A stretch of DNA of 64,000 nucleotides from Sporothrix humicola (GCA_021396245.1 WNYE01000031.1:124001-188000); one strand, 5' to 3'; shown: positions 1 through 10,370, numbered from the stretch's first letter. The notes: generated by a model not told the origin, from the sequence alone. A program made the numbers and translations.

Positions 1-677
1 TCGTTGTTAAAGAACGGAGTTAGCTCAGAGAATGTCGTGGCTGGCAGTTTTTCATAATGGTAACTACATTTGTGGCCGCGCTTATGATCACCGGTGACAA
101 TTCCTCGGGCGATAAAAGAGATCGTCAATTCCATGTTCGGTGTCCATTTTTTTCTTCTTTAAAAGGAAAACAAGCAGTAAGATACTGTAGCTTTTAACGT
201 GTTTCCCCCTGTGCCCGTGTCCGTATTTATCTTACCAGGGAGAGTCGCCGCGCCGCTGGTCAGTTGAATCGGGTCTTGTCTTGTGCTCGCACGATAGCGA
301 CTGGACAAGCCAGTAGGTTCCCATCGATATACCGTTATTCTTCGGTGCCAATCTGTTCGCGTTGTTACATGTAGACTCCCGCCACCATGCTGCGCTACAG
401 CATCTTTATTTATTGCCATTTTGAAATGCAAAATGGGAGCTGTGTGTAAAAATAGTTGCATGCCGTAATTACTTACGAATGGAAGAGCAAGTATATTATT
501 AGACGATAATAGGGGCACCGTGCGCAATTGGGTCGCGAGGTGCCACGGAGTTTGTCTTTATATATATTTTTCCCGTACATGCCAAGCGATCTATTCCGTG
601 AGCTGCCTACACATTATCAGACATGTCCCAGTTCTTACGGAGTCGGCCGTCGTTGGCACAAAATTATTGTCCTATCT
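1..677. other. Intergenic, no gene seen
   Basis: No coding region can be supported here. The open frames are short, lack family resemblance and do not show the G/C-rich third codon positions of the real genes in this window. The stretch is the downstream flank of the dehydrogenase gene that ends at 678. Confidence 0.6.
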
Positions 678-2357
678 TTACGACTGTGTGGGCATGGCCA
701 CGTCGGCCCGTGCATCGGCGGCGTCTTCCTGGCGCCACATGGCGGTGACGGTCTTTTGCTGGGTGTAAAAGGCGATGCCGGGGCGACCGTAAAAGGTGCT
801 GGCGCCGCCGGCCGCGATGCTCTTCTTGTTGCCGGTAAAAGAGAACATGGGCAGCGGGACGGGGATGGGGACGTTGATGCCGACCTGGCCGGCCTCGATG
901 GTGCGGCGGAAGTGCTCGGCGGCGGCGCCAGAGCGCGTAAAGATGGCGGCGCCGTTGCCGTAGGGATTGCGGTTGACGAGGGCGACGGCGTCGTCGAGGG
1001 AGTCAGCGCGGAGGCATATGAGGACGGGGCCGAAGATTTCCTCGCGGTAGCACTGCATGTCGGGCGTGGCATCAGAAATAATGGTGGGCCCAACCCAGTT
1101 GCCGTCGGCCATCGCGGGATCGGAAGGGCGGTAGCCGCGGCCGTCGAGTAGGATGGTGGCGCCCTCGTCGACGGCGCTTTGGATCAGTCCCTCGATACGA
1201 GCCTTGCTGTGCGGCGAGATGACGGGGCCGAGGTCGGCGGCGTCGACAAAGCCGCCGTCCACCTTTAATTCCTTGGCGGTGTCGACGAGGTCGGGCAGCC
1301 ACTGCTGGGTTTCGCCGACGAGGACAACGACACTGAGGGCCATGCACCGCTGGCCGGCCGCACCAAAGGCGGCTCCGACGACGCTGCGAACAAAATGGTT
1401 CTTGTCGCAGTCGGGCAGGACGACAGCGTGGTTCTTGGCGCCGAGGTTGGCCTGGACGCGCTTGCCGTGGGCGGATCCTTTATTGAAAATGTACTCACCG
1501 GCCGCGTTGCCGCCGACAAAGCTGACGGCTTTAATGTCTGGGTGCTCGAGCAAGAAATCGACGGTGGCGTGCGTGCCGTGCACAATGTTGAGGACACCGT
1601 CGGGCAGGCCGGCCTCACGGGCGAGTTCTGCGAGAATCAAGGCGGCGCCGGGATCGCGCTCGCTCGGCTTGAGGACGAGCGTATTGCCCGTGACGCAGGC
1701 AATGGGAATGGACCACAGCGGGATCATGGCGGGGAAGTTGAACGGGCAGATGGCCGCCGTCACGCCCAGCGGCTCGCGGTAGCTGCGCGTCTCCATGTCG
1801 CGCGCCACCTCGAGCACTTCGCCTTTGAGCAGTTCTGGCGCCGCACAGGCCGCCTCGGCCACTTGGAGACCGCGCAAAACGTCGCCGCGCGCGTCGGCAA
1901 ACGTCTTACCCTGCTCCAGGGTAATGCTGGCCGCGAGACGGTCCCAGTGCTCCCGGATCAGCGCCACGACGCGGAACATTATCTGCTGGCGCGCCATGAT
2001 GCTGGTGTTGCGCCAGGCCGGAAACGCACGCGCAGCGGACGCCACGGCGGCCTCGAGCTCGGCGGGCGTGTTCTGCGGCACGCGCGTCACCAAATGGTTG
2101 GTCGCCGGGTCGTGCACGTCGTAAAAGGTTGTCGCTGACGACAAGCGGAATGCGTTGTCGACAAAGAACGGCGAGTCCTCGACGGCTGCCAGCTGGAGCT
2201 TGTCATGCGTGCGGATGTACTCGGTAGCCGTGGACCTGAGGGCGACATTGGCCTGCCAAGGCGAGACCATGAAGCCCCGTCGTGCGGCGACTCGTGACGA
2301 TGAAGTCACTGCACGTGCAGCCGACCGAGCACTCTGGTACGCAATACGCAGCAGCAT
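678..2357 (-). CDS. Methylmalonate-semialdehyde dehydrogenase (CoA-acylating), mitochondrial
   Basis: Aldehyde dehydrogenase superfamily, methylmalonate/malonate-semialdehyde dehydrogenase type. Members oxidise the semialdehyde with NAD+ and transfer the acyl group to CoA, giving propionyl- or acetyl-CoA in valine, pyrimidine and beta-alanine catabolism. I start at the ATG at 2355-2357 (559 aa); an ATG 16 codons upstream is also open. The N-terminus (residues 1-28) is rich in Arg, Ser and Ala and looks like a mitochondrial targeting peptide. Visible family motifs are PFNFP near 205-209, the FVGGNAAGEYIF segment near 280-291, NLGAKNHAVVLPD near 304-316, and the catalytic Cys in GQRCMALS near 338. 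The C-terminal FSFTGNKKS replaces the usual FSFTGSRSS-type ending. It lies head-to-tail with the aminotransferase next door, whose product with beta-alanine would be malonate semialdehyde. The family call is firm; the in vivo substrate is inferred. Confidence 0.93.
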   Translation of the reverse strand: MLLRIAYQSARSAARAVTSSSRVAARRGFMVSPWQANVALRSTATEYIRTHDKLQLAAVEDSPFFVDNAFRLSSATTFYDVHDPATNHLVTRVPQNTPAELEAAVASAARAFPAWRNTSIMARQQIMFRVVALIREHWDRLAASITLEQGKTFADARGDVLRGLQVAEAACAAPELLKGEVLEVARDMETRSYREPLGVTAAICPFNFPAMIPLWSIPIACVTGNTLVLKPSERDPGAALILAELAREAGLPDGVLNIVHGTHATVDFLLEHPDIKAVSFVGGNAAGEYIFNKGSAHGKRVQANLGAKNHAVVLPDCDKNHFVRSVVGAAFGAAGQRCMALSVVVLVGETQQWLPDLVDTAKELKVDGGFVDAADLGPVISPHSKARIEGLIQSAVDEGATILLDGRGYRPSDPAMADGNWVGPTIISDATPDMQCYREEIFGPVLICLRADSLDDAVALVNRNPYGNGAAIFTRSGAAAEHFRRTIEAGQVGINVPIPVPLPMFSFTGNKKSIAAGGASTFYGRPGIAFYTQQKTVTAMWRQEDAADARADVAMPTQS

Positions 2358-2895
2358 TTTGGTTGTGATCGTGTCTACTTGCGGTGTCGAGACAGCTATG
2401 ACCATGTCCCTTCAAGAGCATCCCTTCTCTTCTTTTTGGTCCATCCTTCAACCTGCTTTTTGATTAATGTCTCTCCATCCTCATTCCTCTACATCTCCAC
2501 TCGCCATCTTTGATTTTCTCGCGCCGCACTTGCTCCGAATCCCGGCCTCGGACAATTGTCGGACACGGTATAGGTGTCCTTTTTCTTTTTTTTTCTTTTG
2601 TTTATTTCTTTTTTTTTTTTTTACTTGATTCGTTCTTGTATGCAATTACGTTACTCTCCGCGCCGCTTCACGATTCTCGCGATTTCAACGATAACCGTCA
2701 ACGGTCATGTCCGCTCCACTAGCGTCACATCAACATGTTAGTGCACGGATTTGTTCACTTTGACTTGTTCACTTTAAATTTCCTAATCAGGTAACCAAAT
2801 CAAATCGCCGAAGCTCCGTTTTATTTAAGCTATTTTTGTCTATTGCTTTTAATCTTTTATCTGTGCACTTTTGGGATATCCACAAGTCTGTCTCG
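2358..2895. promoter_or_regulatory. Intergenic with T-rich tract, promoter of the dehydrogenase
   Basis: 538 bp between two minus-strand genes. It holds a pyrimidine-rich tract at about 2578-2625 (A-rich on the coding strand of the dehydrogenase), then AT-rich sequence. No gene is seen. It should contain the promoter of the dehydrogenase and the 3' end of the aminotransferase. Confidence 0.4.
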
Positions 2896-4392
2896 TCACG
2901 CCGACGCCGCCTTGTCCAGGGCCTCCAACAGAATATCGGCATGCCCCTTTTCGAAAATGAGCATCGGCCGCAGCCGCACCGTCGTCTCGCCGGATCCGCC
3001 GATATTGACGCCGAACGACTTCACTTTTCTAAGGAATGCATCGCGGTCGGGGTGGTCAAACGCAATAAACGTGCCCATGCCCTGGCCGCGCAGGTTCGCA
3101 AACTGGCCGGCGTGCTTGGTGGCCAGCTTGGACGCGATCTCGCCGTACAGATAGTCACCGACGGCAGCCGTGTGTGCGACGAGGCCGTGCTTTTCAATCT
3201 GTTCGTAGATGGCCCTAAACAACAGACTGCGCACGGGGTCGCCCATCCAGGTGTTGAACTGGCGGTAGGCGGCGTTGGGCCGCAGCTGGGGGTCTCTGTA
3301 AAAAAATCCGGCCGCCTGCGCCTTTTTCGAAAAGGTGACCATGTCTGGCGGGCTGGTGAGGCCCCAGTGCTCGTGCGCCCAGAACTTGCCCGTGGCGCTG
3401 ACGCCCGTCTGGACCTCGTCGACGATGAAGAGCACGTTGTGTTTAGCCGTGAGTTCGCGCAGACCGCGGAAAAATGAGGCACTGGCGTGGCTGTCGCCAC
3501 CCTCGGACTGTACAGGCTCGACGACGATGGCGGCCGGCTTGTTGTGGCAGTTGAGGAGTAGATCCTCAATGGCGGCCAGGCTGGCGTCTTCGGCGGCTTT
3601 ATTTTCGGCGACGTGTTTTTCGAGAGGATACTTCAATGACGGAAACGGCGCCTGGGGCCAGTCAAAGGCGGGGATGTCGAGCTTGTGGATCGGCTTGGAC
3701 CGCGTCGTCGACAGCGAGCCAAAGAGCCGGCCGTGGAAGCCGCCTTTAAAGGAAAGGATGGAGAGGCTGTTGGCAGCGCCCGGCGCCGCATTGTTCATCG
3801 AAGACGCGATTTCTTCACTGCTAAAAGGCGCATCGTATCCACCCCGCTCCTGCTGCCGCCGCCACATGAATGCGGCCTTGTACGCCGTCTCGTTGGCATC
3901 CGAGCCTGCCATGGCCGTAAAGACCTTGTCGAGGCCGGGCGGCGATGCTCGCAGCAGACCCGTCCGAAGAACATCCTCCAGGTCTGCGGGCGGGAAGCTG
4001 CCGAGCGCGGGGCGGCTAACGATGGCGCGGACCATTTCGGGCGTCGAGGCGGCCGTCACGAGCGCCGGGTTGGCATAGCCGATGGGGATGGATGCGATCT
4101 GGGCGAAAGCATCGAGGAGGACATTGCCGTCGGCGTCGACAATGTAGTTGCCAATGCTCTTAGTGTAATCGGTCAAGAGACTGACATTGCGCGTGTCAAA
4201 GACGTCGTTCAGGCTGGCAAGCTTGGCCTGCGACACGGGGCCGGGCAAACTTGTCTTTACAGACGGCCGCTCCGGCTCGCCGGGGACAAACGACGAGATG
4301 GTGCGGTGGATGGGGTGGGTGGACTGGAAAATGGAACGACGAAAGGCCCGAGTAATGGTGGCCGAAGCTGAGTGAGCCAGTCGTGAAGCCAT
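2896..4392 (-). CDS. 4-aminobutyrate / beta-alanine aminotransferase (class III, PLP)
   Basis: Class III PLP aminotransferase of the eukaryotic GABA-transaminase type, 498 aa from the ATG at 4390-4392. The longer open frame adds 33 upstream residues with no family character. Members transfer the amino group of GABA or beta-alanine to 2-oxoglutarate, giving succinate or malonate semialdehyde. The PLP-binding Asp is in IVDEVQTG (D325) and the Schiff-base lysine is in the TFSKK motif (353-357). GFHGR near 218-222 and NTWMGDP further on are typical. The first 30 residues are basic and Ser/Thr-rich, consistent with mitochondrial import. Fungal beta-alanine aminotransferases (the Pyd4 type) belong to this family, which fits the semialdehyde dehydrogenase downstream. 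Whether GABA or beta-alanine is the main substrate cannot be told from sequence. Confidence 0.92.
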   Translation of the reverse strand: MASRLAHSASATITRAFRRSIFQSTHPIHRTISSFVPGEPERPSVKTSLPGPVSQAKLASLNDVFDTRNVSLLTDYTKSIGNYIVDADGNVLLDAFAQIASIPIGYANPALVTAASTPEMVRAIVSRPALGSFPPADLEDVLRTGLLRASPPGLDKVFTAMAGSDANETAYKAAFMWRRQQERGGYDAPFSSEEIASSMNNAAPGAANSLSILSFKGGFHGRLFGSLSTTRSKPIHKLDIPAFDWPQAPFPSLKYPLEKHVAENKAAEDASLAAIEDLLLNCHNKPAAIVVEPVQSEGGDSHASASFFRGLRELTAKHNVLFIVDEVQTGVSATGKFWAHEHWGLTSPPDMVTFSKKAQAAGFFYRDPQLRPNAAYRQFNTWMGDPVRSLLFRAIYEQIEKHGLVAHTAAVGDYLYGEIASKLATKHAGQFANLRGQGMGTFIAFDHPDRDAFLRKVKSFGVNIGGSGETTVRLRPMLIFEKGHADILLEALDKAASA

Positions 4393-4596
4393 TGTGGTGA
4401 GATGACGAGTGATGACAATGTGTGATGACGATGCGTACAGGATGAAAGTAATCAAAAGGACAAAAGGGTCAACGACTAAAGTCAAATTCAATCCAGTTAA
4501 CTAGATAATTAAAATAAATAAAATGATTAAATGATATCATAGTCTCCGCACCATGTAGCCCCCGACACTACGGCCATCTCCGTCACTCTACCACTG

Positions 4597-6705
4597 TCAC
4601 CGCAAAATGCCCCGCCCTATCAGCTCCCGAATTGTCTTTGCAAACAGGCGCTGGTAGACACCGAGCATGCCCAGCATGCCCGGCCAGCGCTCGCCGCACC
4701 AGGCCAACAAAATCAGGCACGAGCTAGACGCATCGACGTAGACGCCCCAGTCGAGATCTTCGTCTACACCGTCGTCGGACTCGTCGCCCCCGTCGCCCAT
4801 CCTCCGCAGAGTGCGCGTCCGCCCGTCGAGACGCAGCAGCGCGTAGGCAAGCAGGGTGCTCGACGCCAGATAAATGTAGTGGGCGCTCATAAACGTCATC
4901 GGGTACGAGCCGAGGACAGACGTCTCGGGCGCGCGCACAATCTTTTCGTACGTGCGGATCAGCCGCAGCGACGAGTAAAACGGGTCGCTGGCGACGCAAG
5001 GGGTGCTGTCACTGGCAGCGTTGCCGGCGTCACCGTCCTCTCGCCGCAACGCCCGCAAGAGCAGCGGCTGGAACAAGAAGCACATGGTGGCGTCGTAGCC
5101 GACGTCGCAGGTCAGCGTGGCCACGCCCTCGACGCCGTCGCGCTGGTCGCCCTCGGGTAGCGTCAGCTCGCCGCGCCAGGCGTGCAGCGTGCGGTACTGC
5201 TCGCGGAGCCATCCAAGGTCGACTGGCAGCGGGCCCGCCGGCAGGTACAGTGTCCGAAAGATCTCGGACCTCAGGTACACCAGGCGGTAGTGGTGCGCAA
5301 TGCTCATCGCCTGCAGCGCGGCGCGGTCGACGCCCGGCGACGTGGCGGCGGCAGACACAAGCGCGCTCGGGTAGGCCACCGTGATGATCGACTCGGGCAG
5401 GTCGCTGCCGCGGCCAAACAGCTGGCCGACGATGCGCTCGATCGCGTAGAGGCCCCAGAACGTCGAGCGGTGGAGTTTCTGTGCGTTGTTCTCGTTGTCG
5501 TTTGCATTCTCTGCGCGCGTGCCGACATCATCAGCAGCGCCCGTGACTTCGCCTGCCCATGCCCCATCAGTCCCCTCGGTGTGGTAGCCCAGCTCGAGGG
5601 CCAGCCGGCACGCATAGTCCAGCAGCTTCCAGACGTCGCCCTTGCGCGGGAAGAACAGACAAAAGAGGATTAGGAGCAGCAGCGCCTGCAGCGACGCCGG
5701 CGACACGGCCGCCGTCACTTCCTCCACAAACGGCACGGCCGCCGCATAGTATGCCAGGCTGGCCGCCGTGCGCTGTGGGCGATACCGCGCCCGCGTCGCG
5801 CATGCAATCGCGCACATCATCGCGATGCGAAAGTAGGGGTGCGGGTCGGCGGGGGTGGTGTTAACGTGATTGCTGTTGCTGTTGCTGGGCGACGGTGACT
5901 GTCTCTGCCTCCTGACGGTCAGATACACGTCGAGGTCGGCCTGCACCTGGTCCGGGTCGACGAAGCCGTAGAGCGTGTTGGACGAGACGAGGTACAGCTG
6001 CAGTAGTGATCGGATGTCAGCTTCGGTGGCGGCACTGACATCGCTGGTGGTGTTCACATCCGCTTCTGCGTTCGCCTCGGCGTCCTCGTCGTACGGCCCC
6101 GGCCCGTCGAGGTCGTCCGTCGTCACAAACCCGCGTGCTGTTGCATGCTGCAGGATCTCCACTGTCAACGCAAACACCGACGACGAGCCCCAGTAGCGAG
6201 ATTTGGATGAGGATAACGCTGAGGATGAGGCTGATGATGAGGCTGATGGAACAACGACGTCGTACGAGACAGCGAGCTTCTGTGTTTGACCGGCTTGTGT
6301 TTGTCTTGCATGGATTTGGCTTGTCTGTATTTGGGCCGGCCCTGTCCCTGTGACCAATGTTGTGGCCGATGATGGTGTCGTCGCATTCACAGTCGTTCGA
6401 GGGGGTGGTGTTGCTGCCGTTCCCCCAGATGTCCCAGACGTCCCAGGTGGACTGCCATTCACCTCCACGGCACCGCCGCCACCCGCCTTCACGGCCTCGA
6501 GGTGCTCGACGCGCGTCAGCAGCGACTGCACATATGCCCGCGGCAGCGTCTGCTTCAGCGCGTGGTCAAACAGCAGGCAGTCGTCGCCCGTCCGCTGGCA
6601 CGGCCCGCAGTGTGGCAGCTGCGTGTCGCATTTGCGCCGCAGCCGGCGGCACCGCTGGCACGTCGGCAGCAGTTGTTGGAGCTGCGAGCGTGCGTTTTTG
6701 CTCAT
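4597..6705 (-). CDS. Zn2Cys6 transcription factor (regulator 1)
   Basis: Fungal binuclear-zinc-cluster regulator, 702 aa. The cluster is complete: C16, C19, C26, C33, C36 and C43 in a CX2CX6CX6CX2CX6C pattern. A short segment containing LLTRVEHLEAV follows and could dimerise, then a long low-complexity Ser/Thr/Gly linker to about residue 190. A fungal-specific regulatory middle domain covers roughly 270-540 (cues: IAMMCAIACATRARY, DVWKLLDYACRLALELGYH, FWGLYAIERIVGQLFGR). An acidic stretch lies near the C-terminus. No intron is needed. It sits between the aminotransferase and the ring-cleavage dioxygenase and is a candidate local regulator of the block. That role is inferred from position only. 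Confidence 0.92.
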   Translation of the reverse strand: MSKNARSQLQQLLPTCQRCRRLRRKCDTQLPHCGPCQRTGDDCLLFDHALKQTLPRAYVQSLLTRVEHLEAVKAGGGGAVEVNGSPPGTSGTSGGTAATPPPRTTVNATTPSSATTLVTGTGPAQIQTSQIHARQTQAGQTQKLAVSYDVVVPSASSSASSSALSSSKSRYWGSSSVFALTVEILQHATARGFVTTDDLDGPGPYDEDAEANAEADVNTTSDVSAATEADIRSLLQLYLVSSNTLYGFVDPDQVQADLDVYLTVRRQRQSPSPSNSNSNHVNTTPADPHPYFRIAMMCAIACATRARYRPQRTAASLAYYAAAVPFVEEVTAAVSPASLQALLLLILFCLFFPRKGDVWKLLDYACRLALELGYHTEGTDGAWAGEVTGAADDVGTRAENANDNENNAQKLHRSTFWGLYAIERIVGQLFGRGSDLPESIITVAYPSALVSAAATSPGVDRAALQAMSIAHHYRLVYLRSEIFRTLYLPAGPLPVDLGWLREQYRTLHAWRGELTLPEGDQRDGVEGVATLTCDVGYDATMCFLFQPLLLRALRREDGDAGNAASDSTPCVASDPFYSSLRLIRTYEKIVRAPETSVLGSYPMTFMSAHYIYLASSTLLAYALLRLDGRTRTLRRMGDGGDESDDGVDEDLDWGVYVDASSSCLILLAWCGERWPGMLGMLGVYQRLFAKTIRELIGRGILR

Positions 6706-7737
6706 GGACGGTGATCCACAGAGGTTGGCCGAAAAGGCTGGCGGAATGTGGAGAAAAGACCGTGGAGACGGAGAACGAACGGAGAAGGTCGTTTGACAAT
6801 ATCACTCTGTGACAGAAAGACGGAATTGATGATACCGAACATTCACTGTACTTGCCTACTGTAAGGGCAAACACACTGCCCGTCTGAAGCGGACTTGCCC
6901 GCCCGGCACTTGACTACCACTCCGGCATTGTTTTGCCATGATAAGGGGAGGCTACTGCTAGTATTGTGGGTCAGTGGGTCACTACTGTCAAAATGGCGTC
7001 CAATAGGGTGTAAGACAGCAGCTGCAAGACGCTAAAAGATGCGCTAGTCCACGTGTCGACGAAACGTTGACGAGAAACGCCGGGAAACAAAACGCCGGAA
7101 ATCAAAACGCCGAAGATAACGACGGTTAAGAAGTCGAAGATTAGAAATGCCGGTAAAGTGATTGTGACAAAGTGGTTGTGACAACATATGTAACTGTTTT
7201 TGTTGCTATCCTATGCGGTATGCGGCGGGAGAATCTCTCGCATCGCCTGTTTACCTGGATTGAGCTGTGCTACAGTGGGTTAGCAAGGCCTGTCAACAAC
7301 AGCCCCGCTCAACTTTGAAAACCACAAGAAAAACGACGCCTTTCGTGGTTTTCGGAAATCAAATACGACCCCAAAACGTTATCGATACTGGTGATATTTT
7401 TGATAAATGATTATGCTCAATCCTCTGTAAATTCTGACTTATTTAGATTTTTTTAAGTATTTTTGTTGCTGTTAAATGAATATTGTAATTTTGAATGAAC
7501 ATTATTTTGTTTTCATTGTGTTCTAAACGTCAAACGAAATATTTTCTCAACATAAGAAACAACAACCCAGCAACATTACTCGGAACGACTTACGTCACAT
7601 TTCTGTTCTTATTTACGTGTAGCACCAGTGTTTATAAGGTTATAAACCAAAGTCATTAATCACAAACTATTATGTTTACTAGCAGTATTACTGTATCTTC
7701 TCCTCTTCTCATTTCGTACACTCAAACACGACAACTT
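6706..7737. promoter_or_regulatory. Upstream region of regulator 1; AT-rich tail
   Basis: About 1 kb without a gene. The half nearest the regulator carries a CGGACTTG motif at 6890-6897 and a 15-bp-period repeat at 7075-7119. The other half (7370-7730) is AT-rich and is probably 3' flank of the dioxygenase gene. Confidence 0.45.
7075..7119. repeat. Three-copy 15-bp tandem repeat, AAACGCCG core
   Basis: AAACGCCG recurs at 7075, 7090 and 7105 with an exact 15-bp period; the first two units share AAACGCCGG and the third diverges. The repeat lies about 370 bp upstream of the regulator 1 start. CGCCGG-like cores resemble zinc-cluster half sites, so it could be regulatory, but this is speculative. 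Confidence 0.6.
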
Positions 7738-8870
7738 TTAATGGCCATTGACTCCATTCGTCCCGTTCACACCGTTCGTGCTCGGTGCTTCCACCTCGTA
7801 GTCGAGATAGGTCATGCCGCAGATCCACTCGATGACGGGCTCGTACAGTAGCAGATTGGCCTTGGCGCCGCCCATGGCACCGCTCAGGGCCACCCAGTTG
7901 AGCACCTCGTGGCCGCCGTGGCCGGCCTTCTCCTCGACCTCCTCGTAGGTCAGGCCGCGCAGCCAGTCGGTGTCGCCGGCGGCCATCTTCTGCGCAAACT
8001 CTAGGTCCCACTCGGCGTTGACGAGCGGGTGCTTGCTGTTGAGTGGGTACTCGTTCTTGGCGGCCATCTCGATCTCGTACTCGTCAAACTTTACAAACAG
8101 GTCCGGGTGCGTCTTGAGCACGGCCTTGCCGACCGTCTGGTACTCCTTCATGATCTTTAAAAAATCGTCCTCGGGCGGGTCGCCCGCCTGCACGGGGTTC
8201 CAGTACGGCGGCCAGTGCGACAGGCCGCCCGTGCATAGGAACGCGACGCGTGTGTCGTTTGGGAGGGACTCGGCAGCCACGCGGCAGGCCTCACCGAGCG
8301 CGTACGCGCGCGTGTACTTCATCAGCGGCGGCGTAAAGACGTTGATGAAGATCGGCACAACGGCCGTGTGCGCCGGCAGATCGGCCTCCATCAGCACCCA
8401 CGGCATCAGCAGGTTGTTGCCGTACTCGACGGGTCCCGTGCGCGACACATCGAAGCCCTGGTCGACTAGCGAGTGGATCAGGTGCTCGGCGACGACGGGG
8501 CTGCCCGGGAACTTTGTCTTCTTGGTAATGCGCAGCGGCTCCATCCACTGGTCGGCCGGGCCCTCGTTGTACTCGGCGACGGGGATCGCGATGGTGGGCA
8601 TGTGGTTGCGGTAGAAATTCTCAAAGTGGTCGTCGAGGAACGCAAAGATGACGTCGGGCTTGGCGTCCGTCAGCGTCTTGCCCAGCTTCCGCGTGGCCTC
8701 TTCGGTGCGTTGGCGGACATCCGGCTGTGCCGTCTCGGGGAAGCCAATGGCGCCTGGCAGGAGATCGGACAAGTTAGAAAATGAGGCGACGTATGGTGAT
8801 CATGGTAGAAAGCTGAAAACAACATACCCGGAGCGTGGGAAAGGCCGACGGCGGCAACGACTTTGCCCAT
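7738..8870 (-). CDS. LigB-type class III extradiol ring-cleavage dioxygenase
   Basis: Two exons: 8828-8870 and 7738-8753. The 74-nt intron (8754-8827) has a GTATGT donor, a CTAAC branch site and a CAG acceptor. Splicing joins the N-terminal VGLSHAPG to AIGFPETAQ and gives 352 aa. The fold is the catalytic subunit type of protocatechuate 4,5-dioxygenase (LigB). It uses non-haem Fe(II) to open a catechol-like ring next to, not between, the hydroxyls. Expected ligands are present: H12 in GLSH, H57 in DDHFENF and the Glu in GGHEVLNW (about 297). A catalytic His is in GGLSH (about 193). The C-terminus ends in a low-complexity NGVNG repeat. No LigA-like small subunit gene is seen nearby. It is divergently transcribed from the NmrA-like gene. 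The ring substrate is unknown. Confidence 0.9.
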
Positions 8871-9277
8871 TGTGGATGTGGATGTGAATGTGGGGAGTAG
8901 ATGACAGTAGAGTAGCAAGATGAGAAAAGAAGAGAAGAGTTTGTGTTGAATGTCGAGTCTAGAGAATTGTAGATGTTGAAAGATGGAAGACGATGCAAGT
9001 TCAAGTTGAATAGAAGATAGAATGTCAAGAATACAACAGTGATAAGATTGGGACGATGCTATATGTACTTGCGTCGTCTGCGCTCTGCATCAGCGCGGAC
9101 TTGGCCGTCGTGACGGATTGCGATAAAACCCCACCAGCGCACAAATCCGCACAACTCCGCACATCGTATGTTTATGAACGCCGAAAAGCAAGACAGACAA
9201 AAAACACCTCACGTAAGAAAACGATCCCAGAAAAAGAAGGCGGCAAAAAGAGAAAAAAAGTCAACATTGACAACAAT
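8871..9277. promoter_or_regulatory. Divergent promoter, dioxygenase / NmrA-like gene
   Basis: 407 bp between two diverging starts. It carries CGGACTTG at 9096-9103. An open frame continues from the NmrA-like gene back to 9056, but the extra 74 residues have no family character, so I treat this DNA as promoter and 5' leader. Confidence 0.55.
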
Positions 9278-10246
9278 ATGGCCACTTCGAAGAGAATCCT
9301 CGTCCTCGGCGCGACCGGCGTCATCGGCAAGGTGCTGGTCAACTCGCTACTGAACGCGCGCGACCAGTTCGACGCCATTGGCATTTTTACGTCGCCGGCA
9401 TCCGCCGCCTCCACAGAAAAAAAAGAGCTCCTCGACTCGTTTGTGGCACGCGGCGCCGTCGTCCACACGGGCGACCTCTACAGCGACGACGACATCCTGG
9501 CCGTCTACAAAGAATACGACACGGTCGTGTCGGCGCTGGGCCGCTTTTCGATCGACAAGCAGACGGACCTGATCGCCCTCGCCGAGCGGTCGCCCACCAT
9601 CATTCGCTTTATCCCGTCCGAGTACGGCACCGACATTGCCTTCGACGCCTCGTCGGCCACGGAGAAACCGCACCAGAAGAAACTCAAAGTACGCGCCTTT
9701 CTCGAGAGCGACACCGTCCAGCGCCTGCGCTACACGTACCTGGTGACGGGCCCGTTTGCGGACCTGTTTGCTGGCTACATGGCGGCTGACCCGCGCACCG
9801 GCAGCTTTGACGTTGTCCGCCGCGAGGCTGTGTTGATCGGCGACGGACAGGGCATGCTCGGCCTGACGACAGTGGCCGACGTCGGCCGCGCGCTCGTCTC
9901 CGTCCTCCAGCACCCCGAGGCGAGCGACAACCGCGCCGTGCGCATCCAGTCGTTTGTGGCGTCGCCCGCGCAGCTGCTGGCCGAGTACGAGCGACAGACG
10001 GAGACGAAGTGGACGGTGTCGTACACGAGCATGGACGAGTTGCGGGCGATCGAGGCAGAGGCGTGGGCCACAGAACACCCGGTGGCGAGCATCTTCACTC
10101 TAAAGCGGATCTGGGCCGAGGGCAAGACGCTGTACGAGAAGAACGACAACGCGGCGATCGGGCTAGTCAAGACGGACACGCTGGAAATGGTCATCCAGGC
10201 CGGCATCCGCGAGCCGCAAGCCGCCTTTCAGAGTGGGAAGTTGTAG
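9278..10246 (+). CDS. NmrA-like / isoflavone-reductase-like NAD(P)-binding protein
   Basis: Atypical short-chain dehydrogenase of the NmrA/isoflavone reductase group, 322 aa from the ATG at 9278. The nucleotide-binding loop GATGVIG is at residues 11-17, straight after a hydrophobic strand. Other cues are FIPSEYGTDIAF and a lysine pair in HQKKLKVRAFLE, typical of this group. Members either reduce phenylpropanoid-type or cyclic substrates with NADPH or act as redox sensors of nitrogen regulation. Sharing a promoter with an extradiol dioxygenase suggests an enzymatic role on a ring or ring-fission intermediate, but a regulatory role cannot be excluded. No intron is seen. Confidence 0.85.
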   Translation: MATSKRILVLGATGVIGKVLVNSLLNARDQFDAIGIFTSPASAASTEKKELLDSFVARGAVVHTGDLYSDDDILAVYKEYDTVVSALGRFSIDKQTDLIALAERSPTIIRFIPSEYGTDIAFDASSATEKPHQKKLKVRAFLESDTVQRLRYTYLVTGPFADLFAGYMAADPRTGSFDVVRREAVLIGDGQGMLGLTTVADVGRALVSVLQHPEASDNRAVRIQSFVASPAQLLAEYERQTETKWTVSYTSMDELRAIEAEAWATEHPVASIFTLKRIWAEGKTLYEKNDNAAIGLVKTDTLEMVIQAGIREPQAAFQSGKL

Positions 10247-10370
10247 CACAGTGGAGATAGTTGATTACTGGTTTGGATAGAAGAAATGAAAAAAAAGTCA
10301 ATAAAATATAATGGAATAATTTCAAATAAGTAAAGCATCTACAACGAGCTTGGCTTTTTAAAACACCCCA

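Noticed and set aside
1395..2138. Plus-strand ORF of 247 aa, and other plus-strand ORFs over 528-2463
   Set aside because: Antisense to the semialdehyde dehydrogenase; composition is low complexity and no family resemblance.
9056..9277. N-terminal extension of the NmrA-like frame
   Set aside because: Lys-rich, no family match, and the Rossmann strand starts directly after the ATG at 9278.
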